Shown: positions 53,405 to 64,000 of the stretch, in pieces | How positions within the stretch are numbered: the stretch's first letter is position 1 | Layout of the letters: the number at the start of each line of letters is the position of its first letter | Source of the DNA: Pomphorhynchus laevis | Taxonomy: Eukaryota; Acanthocephala; Palaeacanthocephala; Echinorhynchida; Pomphorhynchidae | Assembly (NCBI GenBank): GCA_012934845.2 | Contig: WNNJ02000319.1 | Span: forward strand, 124,001-188,000 | Length of the DNA: 64,000 bases | Direction of reading: 5' to 3' | Program-made: the position numbers and the translations under genes | Notes under the pieces: model-generated | What the model was told of the DNA's origin: nothing | Seen by the model: the letters and a program-made list of their open reading frames with translations, nothing else | Database searches by the model: none

Positions 53405-54400
53405 TTGTAGCCACTTATTGAGATGGGCATTTCAGGAGATAGAAAGACTCTAGCCAGAATGATGGGGTTATTTGCTTATTACTATAAATGGATCACGAAT
53501 TATTCACAAAAAATACGACCTCTGAAATAAACACCGATTTTCCGTTGAATTCATCGTCTTTAAAACAACAACAATTTCTTGACAAGAAACAAATGATAAT
53601 GCACAAGATTTTTCCTGTTAACCACTGGTTTGGGTGTCGGGTCGTGGAGGCAGCACACGAAATAAACTACTTAAGACATTGCGATACGGGGCGACAGACC
53701 ATAGCTCTCTTTCAGATAGCCCAAGAGGGTGTTTGGACAGTTTTAAGATTTGATCTAGCTACCAGTATCAAGGTCTACTTCGAAGTATCGTCAGTAAAAA
53801 TCATACAAAATTTAAAGGAGGAGATTACATCATCTAGTTTAGCTACATATGGATTAACTGAACCGCTAGTTGTCAAAACAGACGCTTCAGGTCACAGCAT
53901 TGGTGCGGTGCTCAACCAGAAAAAAGGCCGATAGTATTTTTTTCAAAATCATTAACTTCCTCAGCTCAAAATCAATGAAGTATAGAAAATGAAGCGTGTG
54001 ATATTGTGGAAGCACTAAAATACTGAAAACATTATCTGCTAGGTCGCTCATTTAAGTCGACTAAAGTTCAGTAGCAATGTTTTCTAATAAACATAATAAT
54101 AAGACAAAAAACGAGAAAATTTCGTGCTGGCGACCTGACTTATATTCTTTCCAATACGACATAGTGTATCGACGCAAAACCAACAGCCTGGCAGCCGATT
54201 TGTTTTCAAGAACGAATAACACATTAGCATCGATTAGTAGTAGCTACTAATCGCTACGAAAACGATATTGAGTCCTTAATTCATTCATGTAAGACACGTT
54301 CCTTTTAGAAGACGATATTCTTAAAGCCATATTATCGTCCAATGATTAAGGCTAATCAAGTATTTGAGAGATTAAATATAGGATTGAATTATCCCCTGCC
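53405..54400 (+). mobile_element. Ty3/Gypsy fossil, RT end and RNase H
   Basis: Peptide remnants MMGLFAYYYKWI (about 53460) and PLVVKTDASGHSIGAVLNQK (53868-53928, RNase H start) followed by RNase H remains. The stretch at 53580-53800 does not fit the family and may be an insert. Broken and old; no LTRs seen. Confidence 0.65.
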
Positions 54401-54404
54401 TCCC

Positions 54405-55970
54405 CCAAACTTGAATCCATATGCTCATCGATATCCCATTTCCTCACCACTTGTTTAACTCGTCCATCCGCAGTCGTGTCTTTCCTTCACACTGGAAATC
54501 CGCCATTGTTCGTCCCCTCCTTAAGAAACAATCGCTCGACCCCTCACTTCCTTCTAGCTATCACTCTATTTCACTTAACCCTGCTCTTTTCAAGCTATTA
54601 GAGTGCCTTATCTTAATACAGATCAAAGTTTATCTCTCTTCATCCAATCTGTACACTCATTTCCAACCCGATTTCCGCTTTAATCACTCCACAAAAATCG
54701 CCTGCATGAAAGTTTACAACGACCTACTCATTTCTCGTTACAAAGCTCTATATCGTGTTCTCATCTCCCTCGACCTCTCCCCCGCCTTCGGCATCGTCAA
54801 CCACTCAACCTCCTATATCGCCTTCGTATTGATTATGGATTTTCTTCCTCCTACATAGCACAATTTGATTCATATCAATCCGACTATTCTTTTCGAGTCT
54901 GTTCAAATTCATCATCCTCTCCAACAATCCCTATTTTCTGCGGGTTCCTACAATGATCAGTCCTAGTTCTCCTGATTTTCTCTCTTCTACTCGTCGATCT
55001 CTCTCCGTTTATCAAACCTTACTCCTTTAACGTCATGCAATACACCGATGACATCATCATATATGCTCATGCAGCCGCCCATCGCATACACTATATCGTA
55101 ATTTCTGCCTCCAACTGTATATCATCTATCTACAAACGTCTCTCATATCTGTCTCGTTCTAAACCCCGACAAATCCAAAATAATGTGGATCCTTCCCCGT
55201 AAACCAAACATATCTCTCTCACTGTATATTTTCCCTCATCAATCATCCCGAAAGTCCACAATCTTACTTTCTTAGGATTTCATTTCGATAATTACTTTTC
55301 GCTTAAACTCTTCACCCGAGACAAGGTCTGCTCGTCTAACTTAATACTCCGTGACATCCGCCATCCGCCCTCTTATCGACTTCCGTTTTTCTGTCTCTTA
55401 TTTCATCGCATCTCTTCCCTAAAATCGATTACTGCATCAGCCTCTTCGCCAATTCTCCAAAATCCATCATCCTACCCCTACAACGCATCATCAAATCCGC
55501 CGTTCGAGTGATCTTACGTTTCCGTCGCTTTGATCACACATTCACATATCTTGCTCAACTCTCCTGGCCCACCATCGACATCTGCATACAACTCTGCCCT
55601 CTCGTAACTTTTCGTCTCATCGCTGTCGGTGCCCCGTCGTTCAAGCTCCCTTTCTTAGACGACACTCACCCGCCTCTCTCTATCACTGCGTTCCGTAATT
55701 CCATCTTACTCCAAATTCCTAATTACTCTAACAATTACGGTCTCCGATCCTTCCTCGTCGCCGCTCCACTCGACTGGAATCATATCCCTCTCTACGTCCG
55801 CCGCGCTTCCTCCTTTATTACATTCAAATACCGCCTCCGTATCAATTTTCTTGACACATCATTTAGAGTTTTTTTCGTGGTCATGTATACGTGCGCTGGC
55901 ACGCATTTATCATGTAAATGGCAAATGCCACCTTTGGTCTTCCCACCTCTGGTCTGGGCTAGAGGGGGGC
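54405..55970 (+). pseudogene. L2-like LINE, RT part
   Basis: RT of the family at 36740: LLKKQSLDPSLPSSYHSI (54520), FNHSTKIACMKVYNDLLIS (54680), LDLSPAFGIVNHST (motif A, 54770), PCN-type motif B region (54930), YTDDIIIYAHAAAH (motif C, about 55040), and an open C-terminal end 55508-56026. Joined at the left to the Gypsy fossil and at the right to LINE-A. The 3' UTR hairpin CGTGCGCTGGCACG (about 55889) recurs in part at 39985. Confidence 0.72.
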
Positions 55971-55974
55971 ATTC

Positions 55975-56405
55975 AACTCCAGCTGACGTAACACAATGGA
56001 AAGTAATCAAGAGTCTTTTTCACTGAATATCCTTCAGTAGAATTCGAGAGGTGCTTCTGCCCTTAGCCTTCTATCTGGTAGAGATGCAGATGCAATAGTA
56101 CTTTAGGAGACGCGGTCTATCCGTTCTCCCCAGGATATTAGTCGATTTATCCCTAAGCACATTTACACCCAGTTTACTCCGAACATAACCCCTCCTCACT
56201 CTTCTTAATCTCAAGGTCTTTTAACCCTAGTTAAATGCTCCTTAAGATCATCCCTCTTTTTAAACTATTCTTGTACAGCCCTGTCTTGTTTAGCCGTATA
56301 ACTTTGTAAGAATGGTAAACGTATCCGTATAGTTAATATCTATATCAGGCCAGTGGAAATAAAAAAGAACCGTGAGCTCCTACATCGTATTCTGGTTCCG
56401 ACTAG
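55975..56405 (+). pseudogene. LINE-A ORF2 start, first partial copy
   Basis: From the leader (ACACAATGG) to SFSLNIL, GASALSLLSGRDADAIVL and KNGKRIRIVNIYIRPV, the N-terminal half of the endonuclease. Followed directly by a second copy of the same start at 56406. Confidence 0.7.
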
Positions 56406-57619
56406 GTGATGGGCGCCCCACTCCGGTATCACTAACGCAATGGGAAGTATTCAAGATCCTTTTTCATTGAATATTCTTCTGTGGAATTCGGGAGGTGCTT
56501 CCGCCCTTAGGCTTCTATCTGGTAGATATGCTGATGTTATGTCCTTCAGGAGACGTGGTATATCCATCTCTCCCAGGATATTACTCGGTTTATCCCAAAG
56601 CACATATCACCCACTTTACTCCGTACATAACCCCTCCACACGCCGCTTCTTCTCAAGGTCTTCTAACCTTAGTTAAATCATCCTTAATGTCATCTCTCTT
56701 ACTAAACTACTCGTGCCCAGCCCATTCTTGTTTAGTTATATCACTAGTTAAGAACGGTAAACGAATTTGCATAGCCAATGTCTACATCCGGCCGGGGTAG
56801 ATTCACAAGAATCGTGACCTGCTGGACCGAATTGTAGATAGCAGCTACTACATGTTACTCGGTCACTTCAACCACAAAACTGGTCGTTGGATTAATGCAG
56901 CACTCCGCAGAGCCAGGGACGACTACCTTATTCACAAACCACCTTCCCCCACCTTTCATTGCTCAACAACCAACTCTCTTCTCGACATTTTACTTCTTCA
57001 TAAGATGTGGTTACTGAAACCCATCTGCACTGAGCAGTCGCGTCAACAACTGTCCACCTATCATTACCTGATTCGCTGGAGGATTGAGTGGAGATACTTT
57101 GCTTAGAAGGAGGTTTTACTTTGATCCAATCAGAGTTGACTTCTTTCAGGCGGCTATTCAACTCTTTCCCAGAATTTGTAATGAGAGTTTAACCGTATTT
57201 AATTTCTTCCTATCTTCGCAATCTACCACGTTTCTCTCGACTACCCATAAAAGTCGTTTATACAATCCCACTTCAACAAAACTCAAGGTGTTGGCCAAAA
57301 TGCTTGACCTTCCCAATCTCTCTGTTTCCGCCAGACAGGCACTTATGAATGAATACTGGAGCTCTAGATATAGATTCCAGCTGAGCAGGTATATTGCGAG
57401 CCATGCTCACATTAACCCTTCACAGTATTTCAATTTGAAGATATTTAAGTAGGATAAATTTATCTGCTGGAAGGATAGGGCTTTGGGTGGGATTGGGAAC
57501 GTTGGCCTTGACAGAGTTTTGGAATAGTCACTATCCCTACATAACTATGAAGCCACTCAATCTCCTCAACCAATCACGTCTTGGGGTGACTTCATGAGCA
57601 GAAACTTACCTCTTACGGT
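56406..57619 (+). pseudogene. LINE-A copy, first half (endonuclease and linker)
   Basis: Reads LLWNSGGASALRLLSGRYAD, LGHFNHKTGRWINAALRRAR (about 56850; H where the DFN motif has D), NSLLDILLLHK, FPRICNESLTVFN and LDLPNLSVSARQAL. Interrupted at about 57619 by a Gypsy element; the same copy resumes at 59965. Several stops and frame changes. Confidence 0.75.
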
Positions 57620-57621
57620 GT

Positions 57622-57709
57622 CATAAACTTATTTGTTTGTCATATCGCATTTCTAACGTCATTTTTAATTTGTTTTAGATTGTGGAATAAAACCTTTATC
57701 GGTTTACAT
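57622..57709 (+). repeat. Gypsy left LTR
   Basis: Begins TGTCATAAACTTATTTG and ends CGGTTTACATCA. About 90 percent identical by eye to 59873-59962. Confidence 0.65.
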
Positions 57710-57892
57710 CAATTTATTCCACAATTAATGGAAACAGTAACCGGGTCATCAAACCATTCAGCTGAGTTACCAAACGAAACTCACCAAAGGCAATCAACAG
57801 TCCGACCCGAAAAACTGGGAGTTACACCGGACAACAGTGATAGTAGCAAGACGTTTAAACTCTGGAAGCGAACATTCACTTACTCTCTATCT

Positions 57893-58145
57893 ACACAACC
57901 CATCGTTCATCAACGAAATCCGCCTCATCTCGTTAATTTTCGTCTCATCGCTATCTTCTCCCCATCGTTCATCAACCTTCCTTTCTTAGACGATACTCGC
58001 CCCACCTCGCTATCGCTTCGTTCCTGTCATACCCTCTTACTCCACGTTCCTAATTACTCCAACAACTACGGTCTCCGATCTTTCCTCGTCGCCGCCTCAC
58101 TCGCCTGGAATCAACTCCCTCTCGACGTCAGCCGCTCCCCTGCTT
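57893..58145 (+). pseudogene. L2-like LINE C-terminal piece inside a Gypsy fossil
   Basis: Reads INLPFLDDTRPTSLSLRS and YSNNYGLRSFLVAASLAWNQ, the extreme C terminus of the L2-like ORF2. Flanked on both sides by Gypsy coding remnants. Confidence 0.7.
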
Positions 58146-59872
58146 TATTCACAGCTTTTGAGACGTGTGGGCAGCTCTACCCATTCTGTCGCATTCCAAT
58201 AGGTGTTACAAACCGGGTAGTAGCCTTCCAGAGGTTCCTTAACGAATTTATAAAAACAAACAACCTTTCGGGGGTTTACTCTTACCTCGATGACATAGTT
58301 ATTGTTAGGATAACATAGAGCGAACACGGCAATAACTTTAAACTGTTTGAACGAGCAGCATCTAAGCAAGGGCTAGAAATAAACCGAGAGAAAAGCAAAT
58401 ATCGTCAAACATCCATAAAATGTGTGGGCTATGAGATCTCGTACAATATACTACGACCAGATCTCAATCGCCTGTCTGCCGTCAAAGGAATTAAAATTCC
58501 GAACGACAAGTTAACATTACAACGCTTTATGGGATTATTCGCATACTATAGCAAATTGATTAAGAATTTTCAGCGAAAGTCCTTCCACTCACCTGCATAC
58601 GTGGAATTTCCACGTATGCAGGTGAATAAAGTAGCACAAGATGCAATTGACATATTAAAAGAAGAGTTAAGCAATGCCGTCGTACATACAATAAGCGAGA
58701 ACGAGCCGTTTACAATAGAGACTGATGCTTCTGAACATTCTATCGGTGCCACCTTATTCCAGCAGGACAGACCGGTAGCGTTTTGTCCTGAACCCTTAAC
58801 AAACACGAAAACATACATAGCATCGTTAAAAAGGAGGCATACGCAATAGTAGAGTCAATTAGACACTGGAGACATTACCTAGCACCACGACCTTTCACGT
58901 TAATCACAGATCAGCGATCTATATCGTTTATGTTTGATCGGGAAAGAAGTGGCAAGATTAAGAATGCAAAACTCATGAGGTGGCGAATGGATCTTTCATG
59001 TTACCAATTTATTATCGACCTGGATGAATGAACGTCTCAGCTGACGCTATGTATCGTGATGTATGCTGCGCAACTGCTAACCAAAAATACTGAATGGAAC
59101 TACACAACCAACTAATTCATCCTGTAGTGACTCGTATGTACCACTACGTGAAATCTCAAAACCTACCATTCTCACTTGACGATATTCGAAGAATAACTTC
59201 TTGTTGTGAGATATGCTGTCGGGTAAAACCTCGCTTTTTCAAACCTACGGATGACTTCCACATAATAAAGGCGACTCACACACTCGATAGATTGTCTATA
59301 GATTTCAAAGGACTTCTACCCAAAACTCAATTAGGGTTTTGATATATTCTCACAGTTATTGATGAATATAGTAGCTATCCATTTGCGTTTGCAACCAAGG
59401 ATATGACAACGTCAACTGTAATCGAATGTCTGTAAAGTATATTTTAACTCTGCGGCTGCTCTAGTTACATACATTCTGACCGGGATACTAGTTTCGTTTT
59501 AACGGAACTGAAATCTTGGCTTTTGGAAATGGGCGTAATTTCAAGTTATACTTTACCTTTTCGTCCTAAAAATAATTCACAGTGGGAACGATTAAATTGT
59601 ACTATATGGCGCACAATATTACTGAGATTAGAATCGTGTAAGCAACTAATCACTCGTTGGTCAATCTGTCGGACGCATTGACTGCTATGCGAGGACTTCT
59701 GTGTAATGTTACCAACGAAATCCCCACGAACGATTCTTCAAATTCGCACGACGCGTGCCTTCACGAAGACATCTACCATCATAACTGCTGAAAGATCAGC
59801 ACGTGTTATTGCGTCGCTCAAATAGAAATTCAAAATTGGATATACGGAATGAAATATCAAGGGAGGAAGAAT

Positions 59873-59962
59873 GTCATAAAATTATTTGTTTGTCATATCG
59901 CATTACTAACGTCATTTTTAATTTGTTTTAGATTGTGGTATAAATCCTCTAACGGTTTACAT
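59873..59962 (+). repeat. Gypsy right LTR
   Basis: TGTCATAAAATTATTTG to CGGTTTACATCA. LINE-A resumes a few bases beyond. Confidence 0.65.
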
Positions 59963-59964
59963 CA

Positions 59965-61240
59965 TACAGAAATCCTTAACTCTTGGGGTCCACTTCAGGG
60001 CACCTCCAAATCCGTCGCCACACCTTTTTTTCGGGTCTGTTAGCTTTTGACAGCCGATCAAATAAGATAAGTGGCCGTCACATTGCTTTTAGCCTCACCT
60101 TCCGATGTAGCCGGTATCAATATTAAACGTAGAATTTTTTTACCAAAAACGTAACCCATCTCATATCCAAAAGACCTGCGGCCTATTTCGATTCATAACT
60201 CAATCATGTCCGAAAAAGCGCTTGAGCGTAGAATTCGAGTCAATTTAAGTAGGCGTAACTTGATCCCACCGAGTTTTCATGGGTTTGCCAAAGGGCGCTC
60301 GGTCTATTTAGCAATCTGTGAAGTGCATCAGTTTTGTCGAGAAAACAGTCATCAATTCGCTGTGGCTGTTTTCCTTGACTTTTCTGCTGTATTTGATCGC
60401 ATCTCCATTCCCTTCGGTATCTATTCTCTAAGGTTCCTCGGGTTGCCTGCGAAAACTGTTAACAGGGTGAAGATATTGCTGTACACCAAGCGGTTCTTCT
60501 ATGAAGACGATCCTGATGAGCGTCAGTTCTACCCTATTATGGGTGTGCCTCAAGGATCCCAACTTTCTCATATTTTATATCTTGCTGCCTTTGTTGTACT
60601 ATTCAAGAATTTTTAACGTGATCAACAACTAATGGTATACGCTGATGATACCATAGCCCTGTTCTCTGAACGCAGGTGCATAAATACAGTCTCGGACATC
60701 AGGCGTTTCTTTTTAAGATTAAAAGACCAGCTGATCCCATCCAATCTTATTCTCAATTATTCCAAATCGCAGGTGGTCGTCTTTCTTATTGCCCCCTGCG
60801 ACAGAAAAAATTTAAGAGATTAGTACTCTCAGCTCTATCTTTCATATTGATTAATCAACCACTCCCTACCTTCACAAGTCGAATAAAATACTTGGGGTTC
60901 ACCATTACGGTGAACTGGTCAGCGAAAGCTGACCTGGATAGACTAAAACGTATCATGAAGATAGCTAGGTGGGCCCTGAAGCGGGCTCAGCATCTATCAT
61001 TGAACTGAAAAACTCAAGTTAGCCTCTGGGCTACTTGGGATATCTCGGGATTAGTTTTTTTCTAGAAGACGTCCCCCTGAGCAAATACTAAGTTTTATCA
61101 AGCTCCTCACCTCGCGATTACCGAACATAGTCCGCAACGATTGGACTCTTTGTGGAGGTAGGTGAGAGACCGCGGGTGGTTCGATTGGAAGGCGGCGTGC
61201 TGGATTGGCTGGAAGGCTCAGGTCTGAATATTTGCGTTGT
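59965..61240 (+). pseudogene. LINE-A copy, second half (RT)
   Basis: RT with KDLRPISIHNSIMSEKALER, HGFAKGRSVYLAICEVHQFC (about 60280), VFLDFSAVFDRISI (motif A), GVPQGSQLSHILY (motif B), MVYADDTIALF (motif C, about 60630) and the C-terminal KYLGFTITVNWSAKADLDRL (60885). Better preserved than 3950-7320 in the motif C region. Ends near 61240. Confidence 0.75.
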
Positions 61241-62049
61241 CATTACAATTACAATCTGATATGAATATTCAAAGATTATATTTTCTTATTGACTGATTAC
61301 TTTTAATTAATAAAATTTGATTAACAGTCTAGCTATGTCAGGTAGTCATATCAAAAAACTAAGGCATTTTACCCATATATATATTTGCTGAAATTCCTTT
61401 TTATGACAATACAATTATGTCCTATAATTCTAAAAATATCGAAGGCATTCTAAAATAATTTTTCTATCTGTCTACATGGCTCTGAGGATAGCACTAATGC
61501 CGATGCAATGTTGATAGCTGTTTAAGCTAATATATATATGTCCAAACTGTAATGCTTTAAAAGCTGGCAATTTTACATTATGAGTGCAATGCAATTTCAT
61601 TAGCATTTATGCAGTAAAGGGATTATAGAGAATTTGGCATAATGTTTTATCTGAACTTTAAAAATATTATTTTAGTCTTTTATTCCCTATTGACAACAGA
61701 ACATTTTTGTTTTCTGTCAACTAAAGTAAAACCACAGTTCTTACAGTTTCTGTTGATCGTTAGGCTGTAAATTATTTAATATATTGCCACAGAGGAAATT
61801 TGTCAACAATGAAATTAATTTTAAAGTCATCTTGAATCCATATAAAGCACATTTCTCAATGAAGTTAAAATTGTATTTTAAAAATATAATTGGATATTCA
61901 GTAAAGCGTTTATCCATACAGTCCTTACTTTCGTACCATAAGTAGATACAATTTTTTTACAAACTAATTAGTTTTTAACATCCGTTTTTCAATTTATTTT
62001 GCCATAACATTTCTAACTAACAAAACCAAGAACTAATTGAAATCAATTT
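61241..62049. other. No gene seen
   Basis: AT-rich DNA without recognised coding or repeat features. Confidence 0.45.
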
Positions 62050-62330
62050 ATTTATTAATTCAAATACATTCTAAAGCCAAAAGGCTATTCAGGCATCGTG
62101 ATTTAAACTTTCTCAAGCTGGAAGCAGCGACGACTTTCTCGGACACCGAATTCCACATGTTAATTCCTCTCCTCGGCAGTCTGAATATTTTCGGTAATCT
62201 ACCAAATCGATATGAATGCAAAACTCTGCTATGCCAACGTAACCAACCCACCCGATCACATCAATGGAATAACCCTTCGCACCATTCAAGTTATACGTTC
62301 TTAATATATAACTCTTAATTAAATAGATAA
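62050..62330 (-). pseudogene. CR1/L2-like LINE C-terminal fragment
   Basis: Reverse-strand frame RGINMWNSVSEKVVAASSLR, KFKSRCLNSLL (62060-62251): the RxxxxWNxLPxxVVxAxSxxxFK end common to CR1/L2 RTs. A different element from the one at 62335-63777. Confidence 0.65.
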
Positions 62331-62334
62331 CATT

Positions 62335-63777
62335 TTATTATTATTATCAATAGACAACAAAGTGAGCAGCAAGGCTCATTACAAGTTGCGTCACAATCAG
62401 AAAAAGTAAATGTAGAAAATGAAAATGTAGAGTGTACTTTCTATTGTTCATATGTTCTCTGACTCGATCTTCGTCTTCAAGAAGGGATCTTCCTCCAGAT
62501 CTCGTTTAAAAGAAGCCAGATTCGAGGATGCTACTGTTGTGTCAGCAAGGTGGTTCCAAGTATTAACGATTCGTTGGAAGTATAGGGATGTTCGTTTGTA
62601 GCGTAATCGTTGTGTTTTTAGCATGAACTGATGACCACGAAGTGAGGTTATATCGCGCGTATGCATTAGCGATCTGAGTGGATGGCGATTGTCGTGTAAA
62701 ATCTGCCAGGCTAGGCACAGGTCCGCCTTGTCGCGCAGATACTGAAGCGATCTCATTCCCAAACTCGAGAGCCGATCTTGATATTCCATATGTCTAACCG
62801 CTTTTACCATTTTAGTTGCTGATCGGAATACAGACTCTAGATTATAACGTTCTCGTAAGGTGATTGGGTAACAAGCTGGCGAAGCATATAGGAGGATGCT
62901 CAAAATAAGTGCTTGTGAGATTGTTTTAAAGCATGAGATGTCAATATGAACAAGAGCTCGGCGAATCAGGCCGATGACTCTTCTCACTTTGGAACATGTA
63001 GTGTCAGTATGTAAACGTGTCGATAAGTTAGAACATACATAAACACCTAAATCCCTGTATGAGTTCGTCCTAAGAATAACACTGTTGTTTATATGATAAA
63101 TATGAGCTGACTCGGCCGGACGTCTTGATATACAAATGTAGGCACACTTTTTCAAATTGAATTTTAACCCGTTCAAAATCGACCAGTCATTTATGGTGTT
63201 AATATCATACTGCAAGATGTCAACATCTGAGTCCAAAAATATGGGGCGCCAAATTTTTAAATCATCAGCATAAAGAACACACTCAGATCTAAGTTTAGGA
63301 ATGAGGTCGTTAATGTATATGCTGAAAAGAACTGGACCGAGTATAGTTCCCTGAGGTACTCCAAGATTTGTAGGGAAGCGATCAGATAATTCGTCGTTTA
63401 CCCTTACGAAGCAATGACGGTCAGACAGAAATTCAATAATCCAGCGAACTAAACACTCATCAAGGTTGATATTACGCAGTTTTTGAATTAAATTAGCATG
63501 AAGGACTGTATCAAATGCCTTAGAGAAGTCGAAGAAGATGGCGTCAACCGGAATACCAGAATCATAATATCTGGTCCAGCTATCGTGTGATAACAACAAA
63601 TTCGTTAGCGTTGAATGATTTTTTCGAAAACCATGTTGTTCAGGGGCTAGAATATGGTTCGTTTCTAGGTGAGTGGTGACTTTTTGCAGAAGTAAGCGTT
63701 CCAGTACGCGACAGCAGACACATGTGAGGCTAATCGGTCTGTAGTTACAGATGTCAGAACGAGACCCCTGGTAGATT
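62335..63777 (-). mobile_element. CR1-like LINE, 5'-truncated, open RT
   Basis: 3' end at about 62335 with a short GATAATAATAATAAAATG tail, stop at 62448-62450, and a frame open up to the truncation at about 63777. The upstream side is a TA microsatellite (63778-63850) into which it may have inserted. It is the only LINE here without a break in its remaining coding part, so it is probably the youngest. Confidence 0.8.
62448..63775 (-). CDS. CR1-like reverse transcriptase, open, N-terminally truncated
   Basis: About 440 codons open to the truncation (first Met at 63599, 383 codons). Motifs: ICNYRPISLTCVCCRVLER, PEQHGFRKNHST, AIFFDFSKAFDTVLH (motif A), GVPQGTILGPVLFSIYIND (motif B), ECVLYADDLKIW (motif C), LNGLKFNLKKCAY (motif D), YRDLGVYVCSNLS, then a thumb and a C terminus IVNTWNHLADTTVASSNLAS. 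The endonuclease is missing. The VDAIFFDFSKAFD and YRDLG blocks are typical of CR1/Jockey-group LINEs. Catalytic residues intact. Confidence 0.85.
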
Positions 63778-63850
63778 AATATAAATTATTAATATTAATA
63801 ATTTATATTATTATTAATAATATAAATTAATAATAATTTATATTATTAAT
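63778..63850. repeat. ATT/TAA microsatellite with palindromes
   Basis: Runs of TAATATTAATAATTTATATT type at the 5' end of the truncated LINE. Confidence 0.75.
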
Positions 63851-64000
63851 TTAAATACATTTACGCGTCATGAATAATGAAAAATAATTACATCATGAAT
63901 AATTAGCTAATGAACTGCTAGATTCATTAAATTATCCTTAAGCATTTATTTTATCCCAATAACCTCAATATGTCCACGCAATGTTTACGTGTTTACCCCA
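63851..64000. other. Window end, nothing recognised
   Basis: AT-rich DNA. Confidence 0.4.

Larger units (their letters stand above)
57620..59964 (+). mobile_element. Ty3/Gypsy fossil with short LTRs, nested in LINE-A
   Basis: Direct repeats of about 90 bases starting TGTCATAAA (57622-57709 and 59873-59962) bound it. Between them are a gag remnant (PEKLGVTPDNSDSSKTFKLW), RT, RNase H (IETDASEHSIGATLFQQ), an integrase zinc region (IHPVVTRMYHYV) and integrase core. Flanking TACGG and TACAG may be the target duplication. An L2-like LINE piece (57893-58145) sits between gag and RT. Broken by many interruptions, shorter than a whole element; old. Confidence 0.75.

Noticed and set aside
58145-58369. 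Reverse-strand 74-codon ORF in the Gypsy fossil
   Set aside because: Antisense shadow of the RT remnant.

Overview
This window is AT-rich nuclear DNA of an animal, almost certainly an invertebrate. Three things show this. A split host gene of the MOB kinase-activator family lies on the + strand, with exons at about 19165-19559, 19607-19712, 21775-21944 and 29299-29663, and one 47-base intron. A complete eukaryotic tRNA-Asn(GTT) gene with a Pol III terminator lies at 36102-36175 on the - strand. The rest is dense with metazoan retroelements. The tiny intron, low GC and repeat families would suit a flatworm-like genome, but the species cannot be fixed from the sequence alone.

The dominant repeat is a Penelope-like element (PLE) of the Naiad type. 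Its domain order is permuted: an N-terminal GIY-YIG endonuclease, a CxC linker, then a reverse transcriptase (RT) with no endonuclease behind it. More than a dozen pieces occur in direct, tandem and head-to-head arrangements. The main array is at 41050-50341, and others lie at 1-2040, 10578-12240, 20065-21250, 27145-28615, 31518-32131 and 34625-36068. Its terminal region (pseudo-LTR, pLTR) carries a GC-rich block, recognisable in about ten copies, that can be hand-folded as a pseudoknot. Canonical PLEs with a C-terminal endonuclease also occur (25541-26640, 50691-51925).

At 33340-34620 there are three head-to-tail monomers of about 463 bases. The first two each carry a type I hammerhead ribozyme motif, and the third is cut off before it, so the array looks like a retrozyme or ribozyme satellite.

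Non-LTR elements (LINEs) fall into several groups: (1) a restriction-like-endonuclease (RLE) family with a Cys-rich N terminus (2815-3949, 7335-10530, 17281-19010, and a full-length 46012-49215 copy with a 13-base target duplication inside a Naiad gene); (2) a CCHC plus apurinic-endonuclease (APE) LINE, called LINE-A here (3950-7320, 55975-57619 and 59965-61240); (3) an L2/CR1-like LINE with a PHD-type ORF1 (36740-40020, 51926-53290, 54405-55970); (4) a zinc-finger LINE with an LDDG-type RT motif (22773-25285); and (5) an open, 5'-truncated CR1-like LINE at the right end (62335-63777). Broken Ty3/Gypsy fossils lie at 30481-33170 (split by a Naiad), 53405-54400 and 57620-59964 (inserted in a LINE-A copy and itself hosting an L2 piece).

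Layout: 0-12 kb repeats; 12-17 kb relatively repeat-poor with an 18-base minisatellite; 17-30 kb the MOB gene with repeat-filled introns; 30-36 kb Gypsy, Naiad and retrozyme; tRNA-Asn at 36.1 kb; 36.7-64 kb nested LINEs, Naiads and Gypsy. Apart from the MOB gene and the tRNA, no host gene can be named with confidence.
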